Source: an uncultured Candidatus Melainabacteria bacterium | GTDB lineage: Bacteria; Cyanobacteriota; Vampirovibrionia; Gastranaerophilales; Gastranaerophilaceae | DNA: 64,000 nucleotides | Direction: 5' to 3' | NCBI GenBank assembly: GCA_934717745.1 | Contig: CAKUZB010000001.1 | Coordinates: 124,001-188,000 of the forward strand | Part shown: positions 1-7,862 of the stretch, in pieces | Numbering within the stretch: position 1 is the stretch's first letter | Layout: each line of letters opens with the position of its first letter | Translations under genes and position numbers: made by a program | The notes under the pieces: model-generated | Told to the model about the DNA's origin: nothing | Database searches by the model: none | Seen by the model: the letters and a program-made list of their open reading frames with translations, nothing else

Positions 1-490
1 ATAATTGTTTAAGTTGAGTTCTTGTTAAAAGTAAAAATATTATAACTGCAACGCTTACGTTAATTGCAATGTCTGAAAGATTGAAGATAGGGAAGTTTAC
101 GAAGTTCAGGTGAATGAAATCTCGAACATATCCCAATTGAACTCTTTCAAAAAGATTGCTGAAAATTCCGGCCATCAAGAATGAAAGCCAAAAAATTCCG
201 TTGTATGACATAGTTCCAGCGTGTCTTATTATGTATGAAAATAATACAACGAGGGCAGTTACAGACAATGCGATTAACAAGAAAGGGTAACCGTCTAAAA
301 TGCTGAAGGCTGCACCTGTATTTTGAGTGTATGTCAAAGAAAAGATGTCGTTAGACACTACTAACCCTGTTCTAATTTCGTTTACAAGGTAGTCTGACAA
401 GTAGCAAATTGCAAAAGAAAGCCCTGCAAACATTAAAAATAAATATGTAATTTTAGTCCACAAGTTTTGCGGTTGTTTCCTTCTTGCCAT
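1..490 (-). CDS. lspA: Lipoprotein signal peptidase LspA (signal peptidase II), 3' part missing
   Basis: Aspartyl protease of the inner membrane that removes the signal peptide of prolipoproteins after lipid attachment. The reading frame opens at the ATG at 490 and runs off the left edge, so about 163 residues are visible. They include the family motif NTGAAFSIL near residue 50, a segment resembling the catalytic block (SNLFERVQLGYVRDF) and the second block FNLSD, each carrying one of the two catalytic Asp residues. Hydrophobic segments at about residues 14-32, 62-80, 90-108 and at the end fit the usual four membrane spans. The start overlaps the end of the upstream secreted-protein gene by 38 bases, so the two are probably cotranscribed. 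Only the extreme C-terminus is outside the window. Confidence 0.93.
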   Translation of the reverse strand, partial: MARRKQPQNLWTKITYLFLMFAGLSFAICYLSDYLVNEIRTGLVVSNDIFSLTYTQNTGAAFSILDGYPFLLIALSVTALVVLFSYIIRHAGTMSYNGIFWLSFLMAGIFSNLFERVQLGYVRDFIHLNFVNFPIFNLSDIAINVSVAVIIFLLLTRTQLKQL

Positions 491-1388
491 TTTGTTGTTT
501 TACCTTTGAAAAATCTTTTGTAGGAATAACGTTTGTTCTGGTGATGATGTAGCCCAAACCTGTAACCATAAGTTTAATTTCTTTTTCTTTGTTTACTCTT
601 GCTCGTGTAATTCCGATTGAGGCTACGGTGTATTCGTTTAAATTGTCTTTGTTTGCTTTAAAAACTCTTTCTAAAATGCCACTTTCAGGAAGTTTTCTGA
701 AAACTTCATCTGCATTTACGTGAGGATAAGTAATTTTTTCTTGTCCGATAGAGCCAATTGTAAGCATTTTTTTGTCAGGAAGAACTACATTCAAACTTGC
801 AGTATATTCTTTTCCGGACGGAACAAGTTGAGGAACAATTAATTCCATTTTTACGTCGTTTGCTTCACCGTAAGTTAGAACGGTTTCTTCACTTATAATG
901 TTATCTGAGGTTATAAACCAGTTGTCGCCTATTTTTTCAAGATAATAAAGGCTATCTGATTTACTTTTTAAATAACCTTTGATTTCAATTTCGTCAACTT
1001 TTTCAGTTGTTGTTGCATGAGCATATTCGCTAACTGAAGCAATTGCTGTATTTCCAACAATACTAATGCTGTCAATAGACATCGTGTACTTAATATCAGG
1101 ATATAAACCCCAAGTTTTTTTTACTAAATCAAAGTACATTTCTTTGTTGAAGCCGTCTGCATTGTAGTATTTGCTTGAGTATAGAGATTTTAAACCCTCC
1201 ATATCATAAGTGTTTGTATAGTTCAATTGTTTTTTTAAGAAAGTTCTTACTTCTTTATCCATTGTTTGAAGTTGCTTTGCAGAAGATTTTGCAGTCGCTT
1301 TGTCTACGTATGCAATGTAGTTGTCGCTTGCAAAACAAACCGGACTAAAGATTAATACTGTAAGTAGAGTTAAAACAATTTTTTTCAT
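453..1388 (-). CDS. Secreted protein with an NTF2-like domain, function unknown
   Basis: 311 residues with a clear Sec signal peptide (MKK, hydrophobic stretch, cleavage probably after CFA at residues 18-20). Residues about 40-165 look like an NTF2-like/SnoaL-type fold: a helix with DMEGLKSLYSSKYYN, then beta strands ending in DNWFITSD, the typical last strand of such domains. The C-terminal half (about 175-311) is a second beta-rich domain I do not recognise. The gene sits 14 bases downstream of the FliI-type ATPase gene and overlaps lspA, so all three look like one operon. Function not assigned; a role in the envelope is inferred only from the signal peptide. Confidence 0.8.
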   Translation of the reverse strand: MKKIVLTLLTVLIFSPVCFASDNYIAYVDKATAKSSAKQLQTMDKEVRTFLKKQLNYTNTYDMEGLKSLYSSKYYNADGFNKEMYFDLVKKTWGLYPDIKYTMSIDSISIVGNTAIASVSEYAHATTTEKVDEIEIKGYLKSKSDSLYYLEKIGDNWFITSDNIISEETVLTYGEANDVKMELIVPQLVPSGKEYTASLNVVLPDKKMLTIGSIGQEKITYPHVNADEVFRKLPESGILERVFKANKDNLNEYTVASIGITRARVNKEKEIKLMVTGLGYIITRTNVIPTKDFSKVKQQNGKKETTAKLVD

Positions 1389-1402
1389 AGTTTCATTATA
1401 CC

Positions 1403-2752
1403 TTAAACATTTACATTTGCCATCATTTCAATAAGTGTGCTTATTGTTGTGTCCATACTAACTATATCTGTCGTTCTTTGTTGTAGGAATGCGTTGATTT
1501 GTGGCATCATTTCAATTGCAATATCAAGGCTGGGGTTTGAACCTTGTTGATACATACCTACGTCAATTAAGTCTTTGTTTTCTCTGTATAGAGCAAGAAG
1601 TTTACGCATTTTACCCGCAGCGGCTTTGTGTTCAGGCGTTGCAATGGCACTCATTAAACGGGAAATACTTCCTAGAACGTCAATTGCCGGATAATGGTTT
1701 GCCTCAGCAACTTTTCTGGATAAGAAAATGTGCCCGTCTGTAATACCACGCACCGTATCTACAATAGGGTCATTAATGTCGTCCCCTTCCATCAATACTG
1801 TGTAAAATGCTGTGATAGAACCTTTCGGGCTGTTTCCTGCACGTTCCAAAACTTTTTGTAACCATGAAAAGATTGACGGTGGGTAACCTTTCATTGTTGG
1901 CGGTTCACCTAATGATAAACCTACTTCACGACCTGCCATAGCACAACGAGTAATTGTGTCGGTCATTAAGAAAACTTTTTTACCTTTATCTCTAAAATAT
2001 TCACAGACCGCAGTTGCAGCAAGTAAACATTTTTGACGGATTAATGGTGGTTGGTCGCCTGTTGCACAAACAAGTACAGACTTTTTCATACCTTCTTCGC
2101 CAAGAGCATCTTCAATAAACTCTTTAACCTCACGACCACGTTCTCCGATTAGTGCAACAACGTTTACGTCAGCATCAGAATTTCTGGCAATCATACCCAA
2201 AAGAGTTGATTTACCAACCCCAGAACCTGCGAATAAACCCATACGTTGTCCGCAACCGAATGTTAAACAAGAGTCAATCGCTCTTACGCCGGTAGAGAAC
2301 ATCTCTGTAATTATAGGACGTTCAAATGGACTTGGCGGAGGACCTTCAATATTTCTCCATTCTGCATGTTCAAGCGGAAGCGGGTGTCCGTCCATAGGAT
2401 TACCCATAGGGTCTATTAATCGCCCTAATAAGAAATCGCCAACAGGAATTGTGATTGGCTGACCTGTTGATGAAACAAGGCAACCTTGTCCGATACCGTT
2501 TCCATCTAAAAGTAAAAGTAATTGAGCAACCTCACCTTTAAATGCCGCAACCTCAGCAGGTTTTTTTTCTCCGGTGTTTGTTTCAATGTAGCACAAATCG
2601 CCGATTTTCAGCCCCGGAAGTTTTACTTCTACTGTTAATCCAAGTAACTTTGATACTGTACCTTTGTATTGGTAAAGGCTTGTTCTTTCAAGAACTTCGT
2701 GAGTTTTTTCTTTTAATTCGTCTATTCTTGCTTGGTCAATTTCTTCAAACAT
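1403..2752 (-). CDS. fliI: FliI/YscN-type type III export ATPase
   Basis: Hexameric ATPase that in flagella and type III secretion systems unfolds export substrates at the cytoplasmic base. The 449 residues match the family length (about 440-460). Visible features: an N-terminal beta domain (1-90), a Walker A motif GLFAGSGVGKST (about residue 172), the FliI-typical GERGREVKEFIE, the Walker B region VFLMTDTITRCA, and GYPPSIFSWLQKVLERAG. F1 ATPase beta subunits lack the last motif. No other flagellar or type III gene lies beside it; it is followed by a secreted protein and lspA. The ATG has no Shine-Dalgarno sequence, and a -10-like TACAAA ends 7 bases upstream, so the mRNA may be leaderless. 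The family call is secure; whether it serves a flagellum is not shown. Confidence 0.92.
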   Translation of the reverse strand: MFEEIDQARIDELKEKTHEVLERTSLYQYKGTVSKLLGLTVEVKLPGLKIGDLCYIETNTGEKKPAEVAAFKGEVAQLLLLLDGNGIGQGCLVSSTGQPITIPVGDFLLGRLIDPMGNPMDGHPLPLEHAEWRNIEGPPPSPFERPIITEMFSTGVRAIDSCLTFGCGQRMGLFAGSGVGKSTLLGMIARNSDADVNVVALIGERGREVKEFIEDALGEEGMKKSVLVCATGDQPPLIRQKCLLAATAVCEYFRDKGKKVFLMTDTITRCAMAGREVGLSLGEPPTMKGYPPSIFSWLQKVLERAGNSPKGSITAFYTVLMEGDDINDPIVDTVRGITDGHIFLSRKVAEANHYPAIDVLGSISRLMSAIATPEHKAAAGKMRKLLALYRENKDLIDVGMYQQGSNPSLDIAIEMMPQINAFLQQRTTDIVSMDTTISTLIEMMANVNV

Positions 2753-2802
2753 AAAATAATTGTATCACATTTTTAATAATTTACCCAAAAAAATTAATAT
2801 TT

Positions 2803-2831
2803 TGGTAAATAATTTATCTTTAAGGTATAAT
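2803..2831 (+). promoter_or_regulatory. Promoter of pnp
   Basis: -35 TTGGTA (2803-2808), 17-base spacer, perfect -10 TATAAT (2826-2831). Transcription would start near 2838, giving a leader of about 64 bases with AAGGA just before the pnp ATG. Confidence 0.65.
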
Positions 2832-2901
2832 AAATTCTATAAAAGATACAAAAAAGTAGAAGAACGGGCGAAAAGACGAAGCCCAAAAGAAAGAAGGAAA
2901 A

Positions 2902-5040
2902 ATGGTAGATTCAAAAAAAACGCAGTTAGAAATCGGTGGAAAGATTGTAGAAATCGAAACCGGCAAATATGCTAACTCTGCAACATCATCTGTAACAGTT
3001 AGATGCGGTGATACAATGGTATTTGTACATTGCTGCGTTAGTAAAGAACCTCGTGTAGGTATTGACTTCTTCCCTTTGTTAATTGATTACGAAGAAAGAA
3101 TGTCATCAATTGGTCGTATCCCTGGTGGTTACAACCGTTCAGAAGGAAAAGCAAGTGATAAGGCTATTTTAGTTTCAAGATTAATTGATAGACCTATCAG
3201 ACCTTTATTCCCTAAAGGATATAGAAATGATATTCAAATTGTTGGTCAATTGTTCAGTTATGACCAAGTTAACCAACCTGACACATTGACAATGTTGGGT
3301 GCATCTTATGCCTTGATGCTTTCAGGTGCTCCATTTGAAGGACCTATTGGTGCTGTAAGAGTTGGTAGAGATGAAAATGGTAACTTTATTGCTAACCCAA
3401 CTCACCAAGAAGCAGAAAAATCAGATTTGGATATTGTTGTAGCAGGTACTCATGATTCTGTAATCATGGTTGAAGCAGGTTGTAAGTTCGTAACTGAAGA
3501 AGATATTATGAATGCTGTAGAATTTGCTCAAGGTGAAATCAGAAAACAATGTGATAATCAAGTTGAGTTTGCAAAAGAATGTGGTGTTGAAAAACAAGAA
3601 TTTGTAAATCCATACGATACAACTGAATTGAAAAATATTATTCAAGAAGTTGCAGGTGGTATGATTTACGATGCTTACCACAATTTTGATAGAGCATATA
3701 GACAAGAAAAACTTGATGAAGCAAAAAAACTTGTTAAAGAAAGAGTTGAAAGTTTACCTGAAGATCATCAAATTCACATGATGATTGAAGAAACAGGCAT
3801 TGACTTTGTTGCAGAAGAATTTAAAGCAGCAGAAAAGAAAGTTATGCGTAAAATGATTCTTGAAGAAGGTGTAAGAGCCGACGGAAGAAAACCAAACGAA
3901 GTTCGCCCAATTTGGTGTGAAGTTGGTGTAATTCCAAGAGCACATGGTTCAGCGGTATTTACAAGAGGTCAAACTCAAATTCTTTCAGTTGCAACATTAG
4001 CAGGCCCTGCGATGAAGCAAGAATTAGACGGTGTAGACCCTCAAACAGAAAAAACTTATATGCATAAATATATTTTCCCTGGATTCTCAGTTGGTGAAGT
4101 TAAACCATTGAGAGGACCGGGAAGACGTGAAGTTGGGCATGGTGCTTTGGCAGAACGTGCTAACATTCCTGCTTTACCAAGTCAAGATGAATTTGGTTAT
4201 ACAATTCGTGTAACATCAGATGTATTAGAATCAAACGGTTCTACATCAATGGGTTCAACTTGTGCATCATCAATGGCATTAATGAACGCAGGTGTTCCTG
4301 TTAAATGCATGATTGGTGGTGTTGCAATGGGTATGATTAAAGAAGACGGTTATGAACCTGTTGTATTAACAGATATTCAAGGTATTGAAGACTTCTTAGG
4401 TGATATGGACTTCAAAGTTACAGGTAACGATGACGGTATTACTGCACTTCAAATGGATATGAAAGCAAAAGGTATTCCTAATGAAACATTAAGAAAAGCC
4501 TTATATCAAGCAAAAGACGGCAGATTACACATCTTAGGTAAAATGAGAGAAGTAATTACAGAACCTGCTAAGGAATTATCACCATTTGCACCAAGTATTA
4601 CAACAATGACTATTCCAACTGAAGACATCGGAACAGTTATCGGACCTGGTGGTAAACAAATTCGTGCTATCATTGATGCTTCAGGTGCTGAAATTGATAT
4701 TCAAGATTCAGGTCTTGTAACAATCACTTCAAATGACCAAGAAGGTGCTAAGATTGCAATTAATATGATTAAACAACTTACATTCAAACCGGAAGTAGGT
4801 ATGGTAATGAAAGGTAAAGTTGTAAGAATCATTCCTATCGGTGCTTTTGTTGAATTAGGCGGAGGTAAAGACGGTATGGTTCATATCTCTCAAATTTGCA
4901 AAGAAAGAATCGAAACAATCGAGCCTCACGTAAATGTTGGCGATGAAGTAGTTGTTAAGATTATCAAAATCGATGACAAAGGCAGAGTAAACTTAACAAT
5001 CAAAGGTGTAACAGACGAAGAAAAAGCATCTGTAATGTAA
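2902..5040 (+). CDS. pnp: Polyribonucleotide nucleotidyltransferase (PNPase)
   Basis: Phosphorolytic 3'-to-5' exoribonuclease of RNA decay, acting as a ring-shaped trimer. The 712 residues show the full domain order: first RNase PH-like domain (about 10-140), helical linker, second RNase PH-like domain (about 310-540, opening with GVRADGRKPNEVRPI and containing the phosphate-binding segment SNGSTSMGS), KH domain with IGPGGKQIRAI (about 570-610) and an S1 domain (about 630-700, KGKVVRIIPIGAFVELG). AAGGA lies about 6 bases before the ATG. Single-gene transcription unit with a strong promoter and a downstream hairpin. The window also holds RNase PH (rph, 11289), so both phosphorolytic enzymes are present. 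Confidence 0.98.
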   Translation: MVDSKKTQLEIGGKIVEIETGKYANSATSSVTVRCGDTMVFVHCCVSKEPRVGIDFFPLLIDYEERMSSIGRIPGGYNRSEGKASDKAILVSRLIDRPIRPLFPKGYRNDIQIVGQLFSYDQVNQPDTLTMLGASYALMLSGAPFEGPIGAVRVGRDENGNFIANPTHQEAEKSDLDIVVAGTHDSVIMVEAGCKFVTEEDIMNAVEFAQGEIRKQCDNQVEFAKECGVEKQEFVNPYDTTELKNIIQEVAGGMIYDAYHNFDRAYRQEKLDEAKKLVKERVESLPEDHQIHMMIEETGIDFVAEEFKAAEKKVMRKMILEEGVRADGRKPNEVRPIWCEVGVIPRAHGSAVFTRGQTQILSVATLAGPAMKQELDGVDPQTEKTYMHKYIFPGFSVGEVKPLRGPGRREVGHGALAERANIPALPSQDEFGYTIRVTSDVLESNGSTSMGSTCASSMALMNAGVPVKCMIGGVAMGMIKEDGYEPVVLTDIQGIEDFLGDMDFKVTGNDDGITALQMDMKAKGIPNETLRKALYQAKDGRLHILGKMREVITEPAKELSPFAPSITTMTIPTEDIGTVIGPGGKQIRAIIDASGAEIDIQDSGLVTITSNDQEGAKIAINMIKQLTFKPEVGMVMKGKVVRIIPIGAFVELGGGKDGMVHISQICKERIETIEPHVNVGDEVVVKIIKIDDKGRVNLTIKGVTDEEKASVM

Positions 5041-5064
5041 TTTGAAAGTTTAATAAGATAAATT

Positions 5065-5108
5065 AACAGGATCAGTTGGAATAAAATTTCAGCAGATCCT
5101 GTTTTTGT
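5065..5108 (+). terminator. Terminator after pnp
   Basis: AACAGGATC (5065-5073) pairs with GATCCTGTT (5095-5103) around a 21-base loop, followed by a short T run. Confidence 0.6.
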
Positions 5109-5215
5109 TACGAAAAATTAATATAATATTTTTTTTAAGCAATTTTTGATATTTACCTAATTTACATGCGACATATGTAGAAAATAAGTTATAAGGAAGG
5201 AAGGAAGGTTTAAAA

Positions 5216-5587
5216 ATGAATGTTTCTACAAATGTTATGCAGCCAAGTTTTCAAGCACGCCTAAAGAACAATGATTTAACAAAAAATATTGTGAATAAAA
5301 TGGATGATAAAGAGGCATTTGCAATGAAAGATGCTCTTACTAAATTGACAAAAGTTGCTCCTAATGATATTTTGGAAGTGAAACAAGTCGGAATGTCGGG
5401 TAAACGTGGTCCAATTTATGGTGTTGTGAATGAAGCGCGAAATAAACAAGTTGAGATTGGAGGATCGAATGGTAGGCTTGTTGATATTTTGAACAAGGCT
5501 TCTGAAAAAGGTTCAGAAATGTATAATAGATTGTTTGAATCTGATGCAGATAAGGCTAAAAAAGATATTTTTGATATGATGGCTTAA
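5216..5587 (+). CDS. Conserved small protein of unknown function with a PSFQARL N-terminus
   Basis: 123 residues, no signal peptide, no membrane span. A very strong, repeated Shine-Dalgarno region (AAGGAAGGAAGG) precedes the ATG, suggesting high expression. The N-terminus MNVSTNVMQPSFQARL resembles the short 'N-P-x-F-x-A/G' start seen on several proteins of this window (compare the FKGYYG segment of the protein at 15108). The rest mixes helices with a GKRGPIYGVV strand region. It is monocistronic, with a perfect terminator. No known domain recognised. Confidence 0.75.
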   Translation: MNVSTNVMQPSFQARLKNNDLTKNIVNKMDDKEAFAMKDALTKLTKVAPNDILEVKQVGMSGKRGPIYGVVNEARNKQVEIGGSNGRLVDILNKASEKGSEMYNRLFESDADKAKKDIFDMMA

Positions 5588-5604
5588 TTAAATAAATTAA
5601 TAGG

Positions 5605-5634
5605 GCGGTTGGGATAAAATCCCAACCGCTTTTG
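5605..5634 (+). terminator. Terminator
   Basis: Perfect 10-bp stem: GCGGTTGGGA (5605-5614) with TCCCAACCGC (5620-5629), loop TAAAA, followed by TTTTG. Ends the gene at 5216. Confidence 0.88.
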
Positions 5635-5718
5635 TTATTTATACCAAGTATGTGATATACATTGTGGTATCTTAAATATTTTGCGAAAAATTTTATCAGA
5701 AATTTTTCGCAAAAAAAA

Positions 5719-5750
5719 ACCACTTAAAAAAGTGGTCTGGAATTTTTTTT
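5719..5750 (-). terminator. Hairpin with T-runs on both strands
   Basis: ACCACTT (5719-5725) pairs with AAGTGGT (5730-5736). Read on the minus strand it is followed at once by nine T residues; on the plus strand by CTGGAA and eight T residues. No annotated minus-strand gene ends here. Confidence 0.6.
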
Positions 5751-6002
5751 GTAATTCCTCGTGTAGAAGGTTAGTGTGTAGGTTAGTGTGTAGTGTGTGT
5801 TTGTTAAAAAACTGTTTTTGAATTAACTCTCGTTTAATCCTCTCGTACTTATATAAAGTATTTTTTAAAGGACAAATTTCAGACATGTGGATTTTTGTTA
5901 CATATCTTTACAAATGTCCGTAAAACTCAATAATAATCTTATTTTGTTTAATATATATTCTGTGTTATAATAAAAGAAAGTTAAAAATATAAGGAAAAAA
6001 TC

Positions 6003-6605
6003 ATGTCAGTAAAAAAGATTTTGAAATTTGGCGAGCAATGTTTGAGAGAAAAAGCGAAAGATGTTCATAAAGTTTCTAAAAAAATTCAAGATTTAGTAAC
6101 AGATTTACTTGATACAATGTATGCTAAAAATGGTGTTGGGCTTGCAGCACCTCAAATTGGTGAGAGTTATAGAGTTTTTGTAGTTGATGTTTCAACCGGC
6201 GACGAACCTTTAAATCCAATTGTTTTTATAAATCCTAAAATAATCAAAAAATCAGGTGCAACAATTAGCCATGAAGGTTGTTTGAGTTTTCCTGAGGCTT
6301 ATACTGACGTTAGAAGATATAGCGACATTATGGTTAAGGCGATGGATAGAAAAGGTCGTTCCTTTGTTCTTGAAGCACACGATGGAACTCTTTTGGCTCG
6401 TTGTATTCAACATGAATATGACCATTTAGACGGAGTTTTATTTGTTGACCATGCAATTAATCGTTTTGAAACAGAAGAAGAACTTAGTAAAAATGATTTA
6501 CCACCTTTAGAAATAGATAAAATGATAGATGAACCGGAACTGGCAGAAAAAATCGATAAATTATTAGAAGAAGTTGAGGTTAATGAATCAGAAGATGAAA
6601 AATAA
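6003..6605 (+). CDS. def: Peptide deformylase
   Basis: Metalloenzyme that removes the formyl group from the N-terminal methionine of new proteins. The 200 residues carry all three signature motifs: GVGLAAPQIG (about 39-48), EGCLSFP (about 90) with the metal-binding Cys, and QHEYDHLDG (about 132) with the two metal-binding His and the catalytic Glu. The C-terminal 30 residues are an acidic tail beyond the usual domain. AAGGA precedes the ATG. It overlaps fmt, the enzyme adding the formyl group to initiator tRNA, in the usual def-fmt pairing. Confidence 0.97.
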   Translation: MSVKKILKFGEQCLREKAKDVHKVSKKIQDLVTDLLDTMYAKNGVGLAAPQIGESYRVFVVDVSTGDEPLNPIVFINPKIIKKSGATISHEGCLSFPEAYTDVRRYSDIMVKAMDRKGRSFVLEAHDGTLLARCIQHEYDHLDGVLFVDHAINRFETEEELSKNDLPPLEIDKMIDEPELAEKIDKLLEEVEVNESEDEK

Positions 6606-7530
6606 AATCAAAGTTGTATTTTTTGGAACGCCGAAAATTGCCTTAAAATCGTTAGAATATCTGATAAATTCTGAAAAAATTGATGTTCTTGCCGTTGTAA
6701 CTCAACCTGACAAGCCTGCCGGTCGTGGACATAAATTAACTATGTCGCCGATAAAACAATGTGCGTTAGAGCATAATTTACCTGTTTTTCAACCAAAATC
6801 TATAAGAAAAGAGCCTGAAATTCAAGAAGAAATAAAAAAACTTGAGCCGGATTTTTTTGTAACCTTTGCTTTTGGACAAATTTTATCGCAGGAAGTTTTA
6901 GATATTCCAAAATACGAAACAATTAATCTTCATGCTTCGTTATTACCTAAATATAGGGGGGCAAATCCATTGCAAAGAGCGATTATTGACGGTGAAGCAC
7001 AAACAGGTATTTGCACAATGATTACAGAATTTGGATTAGATTGTGGTGATGTTTGCATGAAAGAGCCGATTGAAATTTCGCAAACTTTAAACTGTGTTCA
7101 ACTTTTTGATATTGTTGCAGAAAAATCACCAAAAATGATTGAAGATACATTAGTAGGCTTGACTGATAAAACAATTATTCCTCAAAAACAGTGTGAGGAC
7201 TGTGTTTGTATGGCAAATAAACTTACAAAAGAGGAATGTAAAATTGATTGGACTAAATCTGCACAAGATATTCATAATTTAGTACGTGGTATCTATCAAT
7301 GCCCGAGTGCGTATTTTTTAGTGAATGATAAGATTATAAAAGTTTTGGAAACAAGAGTAGAAAACGGTTCTGGTACTGCGGGTGAGTTTATAAATGTTAC
7401 AAAAGAAGGTGTTGAAGTTGCTTGTGGTAGCGGAAGTCTTTTGTTATTAAAGGTTAAACCCGAGGGTAAAGGTGAAATGCCCGCAAGAGATTGGTATAAT
7501 GGAGTGAAAAATGCTATCAAAAGGAATTAG
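6595..7530 (+). CDS. fmt: Methionyl-tRNA formyltransferase
   Basis: Transfers a formyl group from 10-formyltetrahydrofolate to initiator Met-tRNA. About 311 residues. Motifs: an N-terminal FFGTP, the catalytic NLHASLLPKYRGA segment (Asn and His), and LDCGDV with the catalytic Asp; the C-terminal OB-like domain follows from about residue 205. I prefer the ATG at 6595, which puts the VVFFGTP strand at the family position. The frame also has ATG 6583 and TTG 6574; none has an ideal ribosome site. It overlaps def upstream and aroH downstream, so translation is probably coupled. Confidence 0.95.
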   Translation: MKNKIKVVFFGTPKIALKSLEYLINSEKIDVLAVVTQPDKPAGRGHKLTMSPIKQCALEHNLPVFQPKSIRKEPEIQEEIKKLEPDFFVTFAFGQILSQEVLDIPKYETINLHASLLPKYRGANPLQRAIIDGEAQTGICTMITEFGLDCGDVCMKEPIEISQTLNCVQLFDIVAEKSPKMIEDTLVGLTDKTIIPQKQCEDCVCMANKLTKEECKIDWTKSAQDIHNLVRGIYQCPSAYFLVNDKIIKVLETRVENGSGTAGEFINVTKEGVEVACGSGSLLLLKVKPEGKGEMPARDWYNGVKNAIKRN

Positions 7531-7861
7531 AGGTGCTATTACAGTTGATGCAAACACTGAAGATGCTTTGAAAGAAGCAACGTTAGAACTTTTGAGTGAA
7601 CTGGTAGAAAAAAATAATATAGAGGAAGCCGATATTTCACATGTATTTTTTACGTTGACAGATGATTTGAATGCAGGATTTCCTGCCAAATATGCTCGCT
7701 TAGATTTTGGTTGGAAAAATGTTGCAATGATGTGTCATCATGAATTAAACGTACCAAATTCTTTGAAAATGTGTTTAAGAGTTTTGGTTGTCGTAAACTG
7801 TGGTGAAGAATTTGAACCTGAATTTGTTTATCTAAAAGGTGCGTCAAAACTAAGAGGTTAG
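7511..7861 (+). CDS. aroH: Chorismate mutase, AroH type
   Basis: Converts chorismate to prephenate on the way to phenylalanine and tyrosine. The 116 residues match the small trimeric AroH class (about 115-130). Visible are the N-terminal SKGIRGAITV with the active-site Arg, the DDLNAGFPAKYARL segment, and the C-terminal LRVLVVVN strand, followed by VYLKGASKLR. It overlaps the end of fmt by 20 bases and ends one base before the rqcH start, so it belongs to the def-fmt-aroH-rqcH run. No other aromatic pathway gene is nearby. Confidence 0.93.
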   Translation: MLSKGIRGAITVDANTEDALKEATLELLSELVEKNNIEEADISHVFFTLTDDLNAGFPAKYARLDFGWKNVAMMCHHELNVPNSLKMCLRVLVVVNCGEEFEPEFVYLKGASKLRG

Positions 7862-7862
7862 A

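Larger units (their letters stand above)
5588..6002. other. Gene-poor stretch with hairpins and a CACACTAAC repeat
   Basis: After the 5605 terminator this region holds an 11-bp inverted repeat GCGAAAAATTT/AAATTTTTCGC (5683-5710), the hairpin listed at 5719, and on the minus strand two copies of CACACTAACC about 11 bases apart (about 5763-5785). An open frame of 83 codons runs on the minus strand (5886-5635), but it crosses both hairpins and lacks a good ribosome site, so I do not call it a gene. The promoter of def lies at the right end (TATAAT near 5966). Confidence 0.5.

Noticed and set aside
2760..2975. 71-codon plus-strand frame ahead of pnp
   Set aside because: Overlaps the pnp promoter, leader and first codons; Lys/Arg-rich by composition, no own ribosome site.
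5635..5886. 83-codon minus-strand frame between the 5216 gene and def
   Set aside because: It crosses two hairpins and a repeat, lacks a ribosome site, and its sequence is low complexity (HTLHTNLHTNLL); kept only as part of the gap description.
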